NCBI GenBank assembly: GCA_038230735.1 | Contig: JBBRMR010000016.1 | Coordinates: forward strand, 1 to 64,000 | Length of the DNA stretch: 64,000 bases | Source of the DNA: Arcicella sp038230735 | GTDB lineage: Bacteria > Bacteroidota > Bacteroidia > Cytophagales > Spirosomataceae | Reading direction: 5' to 3' | Shown here: positions 1-10,016 of the stretch, one piece after another | Numbering within the stretch: position 1 is the stretch's first letter | How the letters are laid out: each line of letters begins with the position of its first letter | The notes under the pieces: model-generated | The model's input: the letters and a program-made list of their open reading frames with translations, nothing else | What the model was told of the DNA's origin: nothing | Databases searched by the model: none | Translations under genes and position numbers: made by a program

Positions 1-168
1 AAATTAGCAAGATTTAATTGTTTTCCGTATAATTAAACTATCCAATGGTCGTGCAAATTAAGGCAAATTTGTTTTACTTTGCATCTTAGAAAAAGCTAAC
101 ACATCGGAATTGGCTTCTCCATACTTTGAAAATAATCCTAACTAACCCCCAAAGGCTAATCTTTTAAT
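1..168. other. Upstream region of the polysaccharide export locus
   Basis: This AT-rich stretch precedes the SLBB exporter gene. It should carry the promoter of the large + strand locus. Around 66-82 there is a TTTG followed by TACTTTG, close to the Bacteroidota -7 consensus TAnnTTTG but one base too short, so no promoter is called. No gene, tRNA or hairpin was recognised. Confidence 0.4.
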
Positions 169-2718
169 ATGTCAAAAATTAATTTAGCAATTCGTTATGG
201 TAAAGAAATCAACAGTTCTTCTTTTCTTAAACCTTCCAAAAAAATACTGTTAATTCTTTTTGCTTGTTATTCTGTGATAATGGGTACAAATAGCATCCAA
301 GCGCAAGGCTTTCCTTTGGGGTCTTTCCCAGGAGTGTCTTTCCCTTCGTCTTTACCGAGAACAAGTAGCTCACCGTCATCTCCCGCTTCTTCAGCACCTC
401 GCCAAGTTATTTCGTCGGGGTCGGAAAAAGCCATTAGTGATTCTATCAGGTCGGCAAGAGCTTCAACGGCAATTGCACCGATTGTGGACTCTGGGGCAGT
501 AGCTTTGCGGAGAAAAATATATGGTTTTAATATTTTCAACAATCCCAATATTTCATTTGAAACATCGTTAAAAATCCCAACGCCTAAAAATTACACGTTG
601 GGTGCGGACGATGAAATATTGATTGATATTAATGGCTATTCGGAAGAGCATTATAATTTGCCCGTAACTGCCGAAGGTTACATCAAAGTACCGAAGGTTG
701 GCAATATTTTCGTGAGTGGAATTACTTTGGAGGATGCCAAGAAAAGAATTGTTGATAGATTATCTAAAATTTACATAGGACTGAAATCCTACAATGGTTC
801 TGCCCCAAATACTACCGCAACCGTTTCTTTGGGAAGCATTAGAACCATCAGAGTAACCTTGTTAGGGGAAGTGGTTGCCCCAGGTACCTACTCAATGTCT
901 TCGTTATCAAGAGTCATGAATGCCCTTTATTTATCTGGCGGTCCTAATGAAAATGGTACTTTTCGTGAAGTAAAAGTGATTAGAGATAAAAGATTAGTTG
1001 CCCAAGTTGATTTGTATGACTTGTTAACAACGGGTAATTTGCGTCAAAATATTACCCTTCAAGACCAAGATATAGTTCAAGTTGGACCTTATAAATCACG
1101 TATTGAAGTGGGGGGTCGAATCAGAAAACCTGCTATTTTTGAAAACCTTCCCAATGAGAGTTTAGAAAGAATTATTGCGGAATACGGTAATGGTTTTATG
1201 CCCGATGCTTATCGTCAAATGCTTAAAATTCAACGTTTTACGGATAAAGACGTAAAATTGATTGACTTAAATGGTGAATTACTTTCTTCATTCTATCCTA
1301 AAAATGGCGATGTTATTACGGTTGAACAGATTTTGACCGATAGAATTGAAAATGCCGTTAATTTAACTGGTGCAGTTTTTAGAGCAGGTAGATATTCGGT
1401 TAGTGACAATTCGACTTTGACTAAATTAATCAAAAGAGCCGAAGGATTTAAACAAGATGCTTTCCTGAATCGTATCATTATCACTCGATTGAAAGAAGAT
1501 TTAACAAAAGAAAATGTATCGGTAAATTATAACGACATCGTTTCTGGTAAATCTCCCGACATCACACTCCAACGGGAGGACGAAATCAGAGTATATTCGG
1601 GACTTGAATTATTGGAAAATTACACCGTAAGAATTCAAGGTGAAATAAACTTGAAGGGCGGAGAAACTGCCGCTGCCCCAACAACGGGTACAACGGGGGT
1701 TTCTGAAGTACCAACAAAAGGAACAACCGTGGTTACGCCGATTGGTTCTTTCCCTTACATACAAAATATGACGGTTGAGGATTTGATTTTGAAAGCGGGT
1801 GGCTTGAAGGAATCAGCCGCAACGGGTAGAATTGAAGTAATCAGAAGAAAGAAAAATATTGGACAAGATGACCCTAGTAAAATTACCTCTACTATTGGCG
1901 AAAAGTTTAATTTCTCCATCAACAACAATTTAAGTATTGATGCAAATGCATCAAAATTTATTCTGGAGCCATTTGATGAAGTTTTTGTAAGAGCTTCACC
2001 CAATTACGAAAAACAACAATTTGTAACTATCGAAGGACAAACCATTTTTCCAGGAGTATATGCCTTGGAACGCAAGGATGAGAAATTGTCAGACATTATA
2101 AAACGGGCAGGTGGTTTAAATTCTCAAGCCTATCCAGTAGGGGCAACTTTGATTAGAAAATTCAAAATTAGTCAGCAGGAAGCTGATAGAAAAAAAGCCC
2201 AATTAAGCGATTTGAGTGATGTAAGCTCTGGGGTTTCTGTAAAAGTAGAAGAGGTAAAAATAGAATCCGAAGAATCAATTGGAATGGATTTGGTGAAAGC
2301 CTTAGAAGACCCAGGCAGTTCGGCTGATATGCTTTTGCAGGACGGTGACGTGTTGAGAATACCAAAAGAACCACAAACTGTAAGAATGCAAGGCGAGGTT
2401 TTGTACCCAACCTCTACCCGATATTTGAATGGTCTAAACTTCAAACATTATATTTCGGAAGCGGGAGGATTCACCGAATTATCGGCTCGTAAACGTTCTT
2501 ATGTGGTATATGCCAATGGCTCAGTTGATAGAACACGAAAATTATTGGGTCTTTTTAATGTTTATCCAAGAATTGAACCAGGTGCTGAAATTGTCGTTCC
2601 GAGATTAAATGCTAAACAGTTAGCCTCAGAACAATTATTTAGAACCATACAAATATTATCAACTGGAATCGTGAGTATTTCAACCTTAGTTTTGTTAATC
2701 AAAAACGTAAATAAATAA
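169..2718 (+). CDS. SLBB-domain polysaccharide export outer-membrane protein (Wza-like)
   Basis: Likely outer-membrane/periplasmic conduit for a capsule or O-antigen-like polysaccharide. The N-terminus has a signal sequence after a long polar leader (hydrophobic stretch about residues 26-44, ending near AQ). A Poly_export domain follows at about 140-205 (GADDEILIDINGY region), then a series of SLBB-type beta-grasp repeats (for example LLGEVVAPGTYSM, VNLTGAVFRAGRYSV, VTIEGQTIFPGVYAL, VRMQGEVLYPTSTRY). A single hydrophobic helix lies near the C-terminus (about 825-845). At 849 residues it is more than twice the size of E. coli Wza; such multi-SLBB forms are usual in Bacteroidota. It is first in an operon with the Wzz-like gene 18 bases downstream. 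Role is confident, substrate unknown. Confidence 0.9.
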   Translation: MSKINLAIRYGKEINSSSFLKPSKKILLILFACYSVIMGTNSIQAQGFPLGSFPGVSFPSSLPRTSSSPSSPASSAPRQVISSGSEKAISDSIRSARASTAIAPIVDSGAVALRRKIYGFNIFNNPNISFETSLKIPTPKNYTLGADDEILIDINGYSEEHYNLPVTAEGYIKVPKVGNIFVSGITLEDAKKRIVDRLSKIYIGLKSYNGSAPNTTATVSLGSIRTIRVTLLGEVVAPGTYSMSSLSRVMNALYLSGGPNENGTFREVKVIRDKRLVAQVDLYDLLTTGNLRQNITLQDQDIVQVGPYKSRIEVGGRIRKPAIFENLPNESLERIIAEYGNGFMPDAYRQMLKIQRFTDKDVKLIDLNGELLSSFYPKNGDVITVEQILTDRIENAVNLTGAVFRAGRYSVSDNSTLTKLIKRAEGFKQDAFLNRIIITRLKEDLTKENVSVNYNDIVSGKSPDITLQREDEIRVYSGLELLENYTVRIQGEINLKGGETAAAPTTGTTGVSEVPTKGTTVVTPIGSFPYIQNMTVEDLILKAGGLKESAATGRIEVIRRKKNIGQDDPSKITSTIGEKFNFSINNNLSIDANASKFILEPFDEVFVRASPNYEKQQFVTIEGQTIFPGVYALERKDEKLSDIIKRAGGLNSQAYPVGATLIRKFKISQQEADRKKAQLSDLSDVSSGVSVKVEEVKIESEESIGMDLVKALEDPGSSADMLLQDGDVLRIPKEPQTVRMQGEVLYPTSTRYLNGLNFKHYISEAGGFTELSARKRSYVVYANGSVDRTRKLLGLFNVYPRIEPGAEIVVPRLNAKQLASEQLFRTIQILSTGIVSISTLVLLIKNVNK

Positions 2719-2736
2719 GTTTATTCATCAATAGGA

Positions 2737-3813
2737 ATGTCAGAAGAGCAATATACATCATTACCAGAAGACCAGTTTTCATTCAAAGATATTGTATTGA
2801 AATTGGTAAGTTTCAAGAATTTGATTGTTAGGAATTGGAAAGCATTAGTAGCGACTATCCTTATTGGAACGGCTGGTGGATATGCTTTTGAGATATTTAC
2901 TAAGAAGCCAGCAACTTACGTAGCAAAAATTGTTTTTAATATGGAAAATGGCGGTGGCAGTAGTGGTAGTGGACTTTCAGATCTCGCCAGTCAGCTTGGT
3001 TTTAGTCCAGGAAGTTCTGCCAGTGCTGGTTTATTTGTAGGAGACAATTTTGTTGAACTATTGAAAACAAAAAACCTTTATAATCGTGCCGTTTTGTCAA
3101 AAGTAAAAGTGAATGGTAGAGAAGAAATCTTTGGCAACTATTATTTACGAACGAGTGGAATTTTGAAAGATGAATTAGAAGATGATGTTGAAATGCAAAC
3201 TTTCAAATTTAGACATGATAAATACGAAGATGCCACCACTAATGAGCGTTCAAAAGTTCGATTAGTACAAAACTATCTAATGCCCTATACCGTTATTGCT
3301 AATGATAGTAAAAAGGCAACATTCCTTGCTTTGGCAGTAACCAGCCGTAATGATACGTTATCTTATGAATGGGCGAATTTATACTTGCGTGTTGTAACGG
3401 ATTTTTACAAAGAAACCAAGACCCAGAAGTCGAGAGAATTGTTAGATTTAATGGTAAATCGAGTGGATTCTTTAAAAAGAGTTCTGTATTCAACGCAAAG
3501 TGCCGCAGCAAGATTTCAAGACCAAAATCAGCAAATAATTGTTCAGGAAGGTTTGATTCAACAACAAAGATTGCAGACCAATAGTGGTCAGATACAAGCA
3601 ATGTATTTTGAATCAGTGAAGAGTTTGGATAATATCAAATTCTCTATGGCTAAAGAAACCCCATTATTTACCAGGATTGATGACCCAGAATTGCCCATTT
3701 CGCCCGAGCCAGACCCAGCGAAAAAAGTAATTATCATTGGGGCATTAATAGGACTATTTTTAGGAATTCTTTATGTCGCTTTCAAAGAAACATTGAGCGA
3801 AATAAAGGCATAA
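2737..3813 (+). CDS. Wzz/chain-length-determinant family inner-membrane protein
   Basis: Polysaccharide co-polymerase type protein that probably sets chain length or couples synthesis to export. A first transmembrane helix lies around residues 37-55 and a second near the C-terminus (about 332-350). The second is preceded by the Pro-rich segment PELPISPEPDP that is typical of Wzz proteins. The periplasmic middle is predicted mostly helical/coiled (about 220-300, Gln-rich). A Gly/Ser-rich stretch at about 71-85 follows the first membrane-proximal strand. No cytoplasmic tyrosine-kinase domain is attached. It sits between the exporter and the ABC transporter permease, in one run of genes with short gaps. 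Confidence 0.85.
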   Translation: MSEEQYTSLPEDQFSFKDIVLKLVSFKNLIVRNWKALVATILIGTAGGYAFEIFTKKPATYVAKIVFNMENGGGSSGSGLSDLASQLGFSPGSSASAGLFVGDNFVELLKTKNLYNRAVLSKVKVNGREEIFGNYYLRTSGILKDELEDDVEMQTFKFRHDKYEDATTNERSKVRLVQNYLMPYTVIANDSKKATFLALAVTSRNDTLSYEWANLYLRVVTDFYKETKTQKSRELLDLMVNRVDSLKRVLYSTQSAAARFQDQNQQIIVQEGLIQQQRLQTNSGQIQAMYFESVKSLDNIKFSMAKETPLFTRIDDPELPISPEPDPAKKVIIIGALIGLFLGILYVAFKETLSEIKA

Positions 3814-3830
3814 ATTGAGAAGAAAATAAT

Positions 3831-4658
3831 ATGCAAGAAACAGTTATAGAGGCAGGAAGGTCAGAAAAATATTATTGGCAAGACCTGTGGAGATTTAAAG
3901 AATTACTTTGGATATTGGCAGTAAGAGATATTACTGTAAAATATAAACAAACATTTATTGGTATTGCATGGGCAGTTTTTCGTCCATTACTCACGGTTTC
4001 AGTTTTCGTTTTTGCCTTCGATAAGGTGGCAAAAATTGAAAACAAATCGACTATCCCATTACAGATAATTATTTTTACTGGCGTGATTTTTTGGAACTTC
4101 TTTGCGATGTCATTGCAACAAGTGAGTAATAGCATTACGGGCAATGCAAACTTGGTCTCAAAGGTATATTTTCCAAGACTTTTAATGCCGTTAAGTTCAG
4201 TAGCAGTACCCCTTTTAGACTTTGTGGTTGGATTTTTGGTAATGATTCCTTTTTTAATTTATAAAGGATACACGCCAACGTTGAACATACTTTTTGTTCC
4301 ATTTTTTCTAACATTAGCTTTTTTTGCAGCATTTAGTTTAGGCGTGTTTTTTGCCAGTTTAAATGTGCAGTTTAGAGACTTTCAGCAAATAGTACCATTG
4401 ATTGTTCAATACGGATTCTTTGTGTGTCCAATTGCCTATCCAATTGCTACCATTCAAGAATTATCTTGGTATCCAATCTATCAATGGATTAACCCATTAG
4501 CGGGAATTATTGAAGGATTTCGCTGGTGTTTAATTCCAAATTATCAGTATTTCGAGTGGACTACGATTGTTCCATCAGTGATTTTCGTAACAATCACTAC
4601 CATTTTATCCGTAATGTTTTTCCGTAAAAAAGAGAATTCATTCGTTGATTACATTTAA
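3831..4658 (+). CDS. ABC-2 type polysaccharide exporter, permease (Wzm-like)
   Basis: Membrane half of an ABC exporter for lipid-linked polysaccharide. The 275 residues match the usual Wzm/KpsM length. The N-terminus carries the family's amphipathic segment (WRFKELLWILAVRDITVKYKQ), followed by about six transmembrane helices. The motif GIAWAVFRPLL near the first membrane helix is typical of ABC2_membrane permeases. It lies 17 bases after the Wzz-like gene and is followed by its cognate ATPase. Having an ABC exporter, a Wzz and an SLBB protein together mixes hallmarks of the ABC-dependent and Wzy-dependent routes, which is common in Bacteroidota. Confidence 0.9.
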   Translation: MQETVIEAGRSEKYYWQDLWRFKELLWILAVRDITVKYKQTFIGIAWAVFRPLLTVSVFVFAFDKVAKIENKSTIPLQIIIFTGVIFWNFFAMSLQQVSNSITGNANLVSKVYFPRLLMPLSSVAVPLLDFVVGFLVMIPFLIYKGYTPTLNILFVPFFLTLAFFAAFSLGVFFASLNVQFRDFQQIVPLIVQYGFFVCPIAYPIATIQELSWYPIYQWINPLAGIIEGFRWCLIPNYQYFEWTTIVPSVIFVTITTILSVMFFRKKENSFVDYI

Positions 4659-4716
4659 AAACAAATCTACACAAACCGATAGAATTGAAAATTTTTAGTG
4701 TAGCCCTTATTTGAAA

Positions 4717-5976
4717 ATGACAGTAATACAAGCAGACAATATAAGTAAAAGATATATCATTGACCATATTAAGGGCAATGCCAGAGGAAATACCTTTCGT
4801 GAAGTTGTTACGGATGGTATGAGAAATCTTTTTACCAAAAAAACGGAAGAAGAAGTAAGTCATGAAGATTTTTGGGCTTTAAAAGGCGTAAGTTTCAAGA
4901 TTGACCAAGGAGATAGAGTTGGTATCATTGGCTCAAATGGAGCGGGTAAATCAACGCTTTTGAAAGTTCTAAGTAGAATTACTGAACCCACTGAAGGTAA
5001 AATATCCATTAAAGGACGAGTTGCCAGTTTATTAGAAGTTGGAACGGGTTTTCATCCCGAATTATCAGGACGTGAAAACATTTTCTTGAATGGGGCTATT
5101 TTGGGCATGAAACGCCAAGATATTAAAGACCAATTTGATGCCATTGTTGATTTTGCGGGGGTTGAAAAATTCTTAGATACACCCGTAAAGCGTTACTCAT
5201 CAGGGATGTACGTGCGTTTGGGTTTCGCCATCTCTGCTCACCTCGAACCCGAAATATTGATTGTTGATGAGGTTTTAGCCGTTGGTGATGCCGAATTCCA
5301 AAGAAAGTGTTTGGGTAAAATGAAAGATGCTTCAACTTCTGGGAGAACAATTCTTTTCGTAAGCCATAATCTAACTGCCGTGCAAGGACTTTGTAATAAA
5401 GCCATGTTCATGCAGAAAGGACAATTGATGGAAATGGGTGAAACTAATCAAGTACTGGCAACTTATTTGAGTCATGTTCAAAAAACTGCCTTAGAATCAT
5501 GGTGGCTCACGCCAGAAGAAGCACCTGGGAATGATAAAGCTCGTTTAAAAAGCATCAAATTAGTCCCTGATTTTATTGATAATCAGCAACATATAGACGT
5601 TAGAACATCTTTCAAAATTCAGATTGAGTTTTGGAATATGCTGGAAGGGGCAAATCTGAATGTAAGTCTTCATCTCAATTCTTTGACGGGTGAATGTATT
5701 TTCAACATTGGAACACTTTCTCAAACTTTCGAAAAGGGAATCATTACAGCAGAATGTGAAATTCCTGGCAATTATTTGAATGATGGCTCTTATTCAATTT
5801 CATTCATGGTGGTAAAAGATACCTCAACTGCCATTTTCAACTTTGAAGAAGCCCTGATTTTTGAAATCGGTGATTATCGTGAAGGTACTTCATGGTACGG
5901 AAAATGGCCTGGTTACGTTCGTCCTAAAATAGATTTCCCAATTGCTCAACTTGAATTGGATGGCGTTTTTAGATGA
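4717..5976 (+). CDS. ABC-type polysaccharide exporter, ATP-binding protein with Wzt C-terminal domain
   Basis: ATPase partner of the preceding permease. Walker A is GSNGAGKST at about residues 72-80, the signature is YSSGM at about 160-164, and Walker B is EILIVDE at about 179-185. A tract of about 150 residues after residue 265 looks like the Wzt C-terminal beta-sandwich, which in characterised Wzt proteins binds the modified non-reducing end of the glycan before export. An open frame begins at a TTG two codons upstream (4711); the ATG at 4717 was preferred. The C-terminal domain suggests terminal modification gates export, and the acyltransferase, methyltransferase and dioxygenase genes downstream are candidates for making that cap (inference). 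Confidence 0.9.
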   Translation: MTVIQADNISKRYIIDHIKGNARGNTFREVVTDGMRNLFTKKTEEEVSHEDFWALKGVSFKIDQGDRVGIIGSNGAGKSTLLKVLSRITEPTEGKISIKGRVASLLEVGTGFHPELSGRENIFLNGAILGMKRQDIKDQFDAIVDFAGVEKFLDTPVKRYSSGMYVRLGFAISAHLEPEILIVDEVLAVGDAEFQRKCLGKMKDASTSGRTILFVSHNLTAVQGLCNKAMFMQKGQLMEMGETNQVLATYLSHVQKTALESWWLTPEEAPGNDKARLKSIKLVPDFIDNQQHIDVRTSFKIQIEFWNMLEGANLNVSLHLNSLTGECIFNIGTLSQTFEKGIITAECEIPGNYLNDGSYSISFMVVKDTSTAIFNFEEALIFEIGDYREGTSWYGKWPGYVRPKIDFPIAQLELDGVFR

Positions 5977-6019
5977 TTGAGCATTATTCTGAATCAGTCC
6001 TAATTTACAAAACTTCATC

Positions 6020-7093
6020 ATGATAAACGTTACCAAAACATATTTACCTCCGCTTGAAGAATACCAAAGCTACGTTGAACGTATTTTTAAAAGTAATCAA
6101 TTGACTAATAACGGACAGTTTGTTCGTGAATTAGAACAAAAATTGAAAGATTATTTGGGTGTAAAACATTGCTTGTTTGTCAGTAATGGCACGATTGCTA
6201 TCCAAATTGCTTTGAAAGTTCTTAATATCTCTCAGGAAGTAATCACCACTCCTTTTTCGTATTGTGCCACTACTCACTCCTTAATATGGGAGAATTGCAA
6301 ACCCGTTTTTGCCGATATTTTAAACACCGATTTTTGTATCGACTCACAAAAAGTGGAAGAACAAATCACGGAAAAAACGCAAGCAATCTTGGCTACGCAC
6401 GTATATGGAAACCCCTGTGAAGTGGATAAATTGGCAGAAATTGCCCAAAAATATAATCTGAAATTGATTTATGATGCTGCCCATTGTTTTGGGGTAAGCG
6501 TAAACGGGACTTCGATTTTTAATTATGGAGATATTAGTACGTGTAGTTTTCATTCAACCAAAGTGTTTCATTCAACCGAAGGCGGTGCAATTTTTACGGA
6601 TAATGACGAATATGCCTATCTAATTGACCGCTACCGTAGTTTTGGGCACATTGGCGATGACTATATAAGCATTGGAATTAACGGAAAAAATTCAGAATTT
6701 CATGCTGCCATGGGCTTGTGTGTATTACCCAGAGTAGGAGAAATTATTGAGGCAAGAAGACAGATTTTTGAATTATATGATAGCCTTTTGAATTGGAATA
6801 AATTGGTTAAACCAATCGTAATTCAAAAAGTTGAGACTAATTACGCCTACTATCCCATATTTTTAGAATCAGAAGAAAAACTAATTGAAGTGAGAACAGC
6901 ATTGGAGGCAAATAGTATTGCCCCAAGAAGATATTTTTACCCTTCATTGAGTAGCTTGAAATTTGTAATCGAAGAAAGTAATTGTCCCATTTCAGATGAT
7001 TTTGCTCCAAGAGCCTTAGCCTTGCCTTTATATTACGATTTAGCCCACGAAGACGTAAGAAAAATTGCTAATATTGTGAATAGCTGCCTTTAA
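6020..7093 (+). CDS. DegT/DnrJ/EryC1/StrS family sugar aminotransferase
   Basis: PLP-dependent aminotransferase that most likely converts a keto-sugar nucleotide to an amino sugar for the surface polysaccharide. Full length at 357 residues. The Schiff-base lysine is K181 in FHSTKVFHSTEGG, and D152 in YDAAH should contact the pyridine nitrogen of PLP. The gene follows the ABC exporter and precedes a membrane glycosyltransferase, consistent with precursor supply. No matching dehydratase (RmlB/PseB type) lies in this part of the window, so the substrate must be made elsewhere. The exact sugar product cannot be told from sequence. Confidence 0.88.
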   Translation: MINVTKTYLPPLEEYQSYVERIFKSNQLTNNGQFVRELEQKLKDYLGVKHCLFVSNGTIAIQIALKVLNISQEVITTPFSYCATTHSLIWENCKPVFADILNTDFCIDSQKVEEQITEKTQAILATHVYGNPCEVDKLAEIAQKYNLKLIYDAAHCFGVSVNGTSIFNYGDISTCSFHSTKVFHSTEGGAIFTDNDEYAYLIDRYRSFGHIGDDYISIGINGKNSEFHAAMGLCVLPRVGEIIEARRQIFELYDSLLNWNKLVKPIVIQKVETNYAYYPIFLESEEKLIEVRTALEANSIAPRRYFYPSLSSLKFVIEESNCPISDDFAPRALALPLYYDLAHEDVRKIANIVNSCL

Positions 7094-7107
7094 AACTTCA
7101 AATTATT

Positions 7108-9228
7108 ATGGTTTTTTTCTATCCAATTCTTTTCGCAATCTTTATCGGCTTCGTCATTCGAGTAGCCGCAAGGGTGTGCAGAAAGTCTTTGATTGATATA
7201 ATTATTACAGCGTACATCGTTTTTTGTGGGAGTGTAATCTTTACAGGATTTGTACTTTCCGAAGTTCATAAAATTAATGACCGTCGTTTTTGGGCTTGGG
7301 GCGTTTTTATTCCAGCGTTTGTTTTTTACATCATATTTGCCAAGTTTTTTGCCCGAGATAGAAGGGAGAATTTCACTTTTTTTGAAATCATTGGTAGTAG
7401 GATTCAGTTGGTTTGGAATTGGTTTGTGAACTTATCAATATTTTTGAAATTTGTATTTGGTGGATTGTTCCTAACCTTTGGGATTGTTGAAATTACCAAC
7501 TTGTTGTTGATAAATTATACGCCTCCCAATGAGTGGGATAGTATGACAGGGCATCTTAACCGACTCCTTTATTACCTCCAAAACCATACAATGGCTCATT
7601 TTGGGGGAACAAATTGGAACATTGATACTTACCCCAAAAGTATTTGTACGATTCAGATTTATAATTATTTGATGTCAGGAAAGAGCGAGGTTTGGTTTAA
7701 AGCAATTCATCATTCTGCCTATTTAATGGTTGGATTTGGAGCTTTTGGAATAGCCCGTAATTTGAGTAATAACTTTTCAGCGGGCGTGTTTTGTGCCTTA
7801 GTAATGTGGCTTTTGCCCAACGTTTTGATGCAATCGGTTACGACAGAAACCGACATCGTTTTAGCCTCATATCTGACTTGTTTAGTCTATTTTTTGTTCA
7901 CTTATCGTGAAAAACTGTGGAGACGATATTTGTACTTAGCGGGGATTACCTTTGGAATAGCTTTGGGGCATAAAATTACTTTTGCCTTTTCATTTCCACC
8001 TTTGTTTTTTATAATTTTATATACTGTTTTTTATGAAGAAAATTGGCGTAAAGTAGTAGATATTAAGAAACCAACATTTAGTCCACAAAAGCAATACGAC
8101 AGAATTACAGAGAATCCTTCTATATTTTGGTTAATATTGGCACGATTCAAACACCTTTTGGGCGGATTATTAATTGGTATTATTTTATTTACTTTACCAA
8201 CTGGATATTTGAAAAATCTTGAAATTTATCATAATCCGATTGGTCCACCAACCGCTTTGAAGCATCAGTCAATTGAAAGGGCTGGCACGAAGAAAAACTT
8301 AATAAAACAAGGTTCAAGAAATGTCGCAAGATATACCATTGATATGATTAACTTGGATGGATTTCGGAATTGGAATGTCGGAGAAACGGTAAATGATGTC
8401 ATGAAGTTGCCAATAATTAGATTAGAAAAAAAGACTGATTTAAAGTTAGAAGAAACAACTGATTTTACCATTATTCCATTTACCTATCACAAAAGATTTG
8501 AATTTTTCAATGCTAATCCCTCTTTCGGAATTTTTGGATTTGCGTTAATTTTACCATTAATTTTCTTAGTTTTATTTGGCATAATTCGTCAAGGAAAAGC
8601 CTATTATATTCTAGGAATTGCCTTCATTTTGCATTTTATGGCACTTTCTTATACGGCAGCGTATGACCCGTGGAAAGGTAGATATATGATAAGTACGGCA
8701 GTCTATGGCGTACCATTTTTGTCTCTATTATTTACTAATCCAAAATGGTCTCTGCAAGGAAATAGATACATATTTTTGAAAATACTGATTGGAATTATCG
8801 TGTTAATCGGAGGACTTTCAGCCATTTTGGCGGTTTATTTGAATGAGAGGTGTCTGCCAATTGCGGCAATGGGTCGTGCTTCGGCTTTTAATACGGAACG
8901 TGTTGCCTTGCAAACTTGGGCAAGACCAGACATTACGCCAGCCTATCAAAAATTCAACCAAATTGTCCCTCAAAATGCCACAGTGGCACTCGGAACAATT
9001 AATGATGATTACGAATATCCATTATGGGGCAATAAATTAACTCGACATTTAATTCCGATTAATCCTTTTGAAAAAGGCATTCAACCCATTCCTAAAAATG
9101 CAGATTATTTGTTTTTTGATAAAAGCGTTGTCGAACCTCAAAAAGGAGATATTCGCTTGGGAACCGATACAACAAGAACAGATTTAATTGTAAAAGGAGA
9201 AGATTATTATCTCAGAAAATTAAAATGA
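7108..9228 (+). CDS. Polytopic membrane glycosyltransferase, GT39/ArnT-like
   Basis: Integral membrane protein of 706 residues with roughly a dozen hydrophobic helices and a soluble C-terminal tail. The first periplasmic loop contains NEWDSMTGHLNRLLYYLQN, an acidic residue next to the first loop as expected for GT-C enzymes that use polyprenyl-phosphate sugars. Later segments (TETDIVLASYLTCLVYFLF) resemble the dolichyl-phosphate-mannose/ArnT group. It lies 14 bases after the aminotransferase gene in the same operon. Probable role: transfer of a lipid-linked sugar to the glycan or a protein on the outer face of the inner membrane. Donor and acceptor are unknown. Confidence 0.7.
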   Translation: MVFFYPILFAIFIGFVIRVAARVCRKSLIDIIITAYIVFCGSVIFTGFVLSEVHKINDRRFWAWGVFIPAFVFYIIFAKFFARDRRENFTFFEIIGSRIQLVWNWFVNLSIFLKFVFGGLFLTFGIVEITNLLLINYTPPNEWDSMTGHLNRLLYYLQNHTMAHFGGTNWNIDTYPKSICTIQIYNYLMSGKSEVWFKAIHHSAYLMVGFGAFGIARNLSNNFSAGVFCALVMWLLPNVLMQSVTTETDIVLASYLTCLVYFLFTYREKLWRRYLYLAGITFGIALGHKITFAFSFPPLFFIILYTVFYEENWRKVVDIKKPTFSPQKQYDRITENPSIFWLILARFKHLLGGLLIGIILFTLPTGYLKNLEIYHNPIGPPTALKHQSIERAGTKKNLIKQGSRNVARYTIDMINLDGFRNWNVGETVNDVMKLPIIRLEKKTDLKLEETTDFTIIPFTYHKRFEFFNANPSFGIFGFALILPLIFLVLFGIIRQGKAYYILGIAFILHFMALSYTAAYDPWKGRYMISTAVYGVPFLSLLFTNPKWSLQGNRYIFLKILIGIIVLIGGLSAILAVYLNERCLPIAAMGRASAFNTERVALQTWARPDITPAYQKFNQIVPQNATVALGTINDDYEYPLWGNKLTRHLIPINPFEKGIQPIPKNADYLFFDKSVVEPQKGDIRLGTDTTRTDLIVKGEDYYLRKLK

Positions 9229-9316
9229 AACGCTCATCCAATAAACCAAGTCATCCAATGGAATAATTAGGCGTTCCATTTGATACCATTAAAAATAACT
9301 GAACATTTATAATTAG

Positions 9317-10015
9317 ATGAAATTAGCCATCATGCAGCCCTACATATTTCCGTACATCGGCTATTTTCAATTAATTAAAGCGGTTGATAAATTTGTGTTA
9401 TACGATGATGTTAATTTTATCAATCGAGGTTGGGTAAATCGGAATCGGATTTTAGTGAACGGGAAAGATAGTATGTTTACAATACCCTTGAAAGATGCCA
9501 GTCAGAATAAATTAATTAATGAAATTGATGTAAATTGGGATGATAGTTGGAAGGGTAAGTTCTTGAAAACTATTGAGCAGAGTTATAAAAAAGCTCCTTT
9601 TTACGCTGAAATTTTACCAGTAATTGAAAAAACAATAGAAGCGGAGGGTGGAAATTTTAGTCAAATAATCGAACAAAATCTAAGATTAATTTGTGAGTAT
9701 CTGGACATTAAAACGGAGATAATTTCAAGTTCATCTATCTATCAAAATACCGACAAAAAGGCTCAGGAACGTATATTAGATATTTGTTTACAAGAAAAAG
9801 CCAATCATTACATCAATCCAATTGGTGGTTTGGCATTATATGATAAAGAGAAATTTGCCAAAAAAAACAGGCAAATGGATTTCATTAAATCGTTGCCAGT
9901 TGAGTATAAACAATTCAAAAATGAATTTGTGCCGTGGCTTTCAATAATTGACGTTTTAATGTTTAATTCAAAAGAAGAAATAAATAAGTTTTTAGATAAA
10001 TTTGAACTGGTTTAA
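9317..10015 (+). CDS. WbqC family protein
   Basis: A 232-residue cytoplasmic protein that starts with the family hallmark MKLAIMQPYIFPYIGYFQLI and continues with DKFVLYDDVNFINRGW. WbqC proteins are encoded in O-antigen and capsule loci and are thought to take part in modifying sugars; I do not assign a reaction. Its stop overlaps the region just before the next gene (the ATG of the acyltransferase is one base after its TAA), so the two are probably co-translated. The adjacent NeuD-like acyltransferase and methyltransferase suggest a shared modification pathway. Confidence 0.85.
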   Translation: MKLAIMQPYIFPYIGYFQLIKAVDKFVLYDDVNFINRGWVNRNRILVNGKDSMFTIPLKDASQNKLINEIDVNWDDSWKGKFLKTIEQSYKKAPFYAEILPVIEKTIEAEGGNFSQIIEQNLRLICEYLDIKTEIISSSSIYQNTDKKAQERILDICLQEKANHYINPIGGLALYDKEKFAKKNRQMDFIKSLPVEYKQFKNEFVPWLSIIDVLMFNSKEEINKFLDKFELV

Positions 10016-10016
10016 T

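Noticed and set aside
66..82. TTTG...TACTTTG as promoter of the first locus
   Set aside because: The -7 match is one base short of TAnnTTTG and the TTTG is too close, so it was not called.
2168..2444. Overlapping open frames on the opposite strand of large genes, such as inside the SLBB gene
   Set aside because: They lie wholly inside well-supported genes, have no family likeness and show compositions expected of antisense frames.
9257..9280. AATGGAA/TTCCATT hairpin between the GT39-like gene and wbqC as a terminator
   Set aside because: Only seven base pairs, no T tract, and the genes on both sides seem to form one locus.
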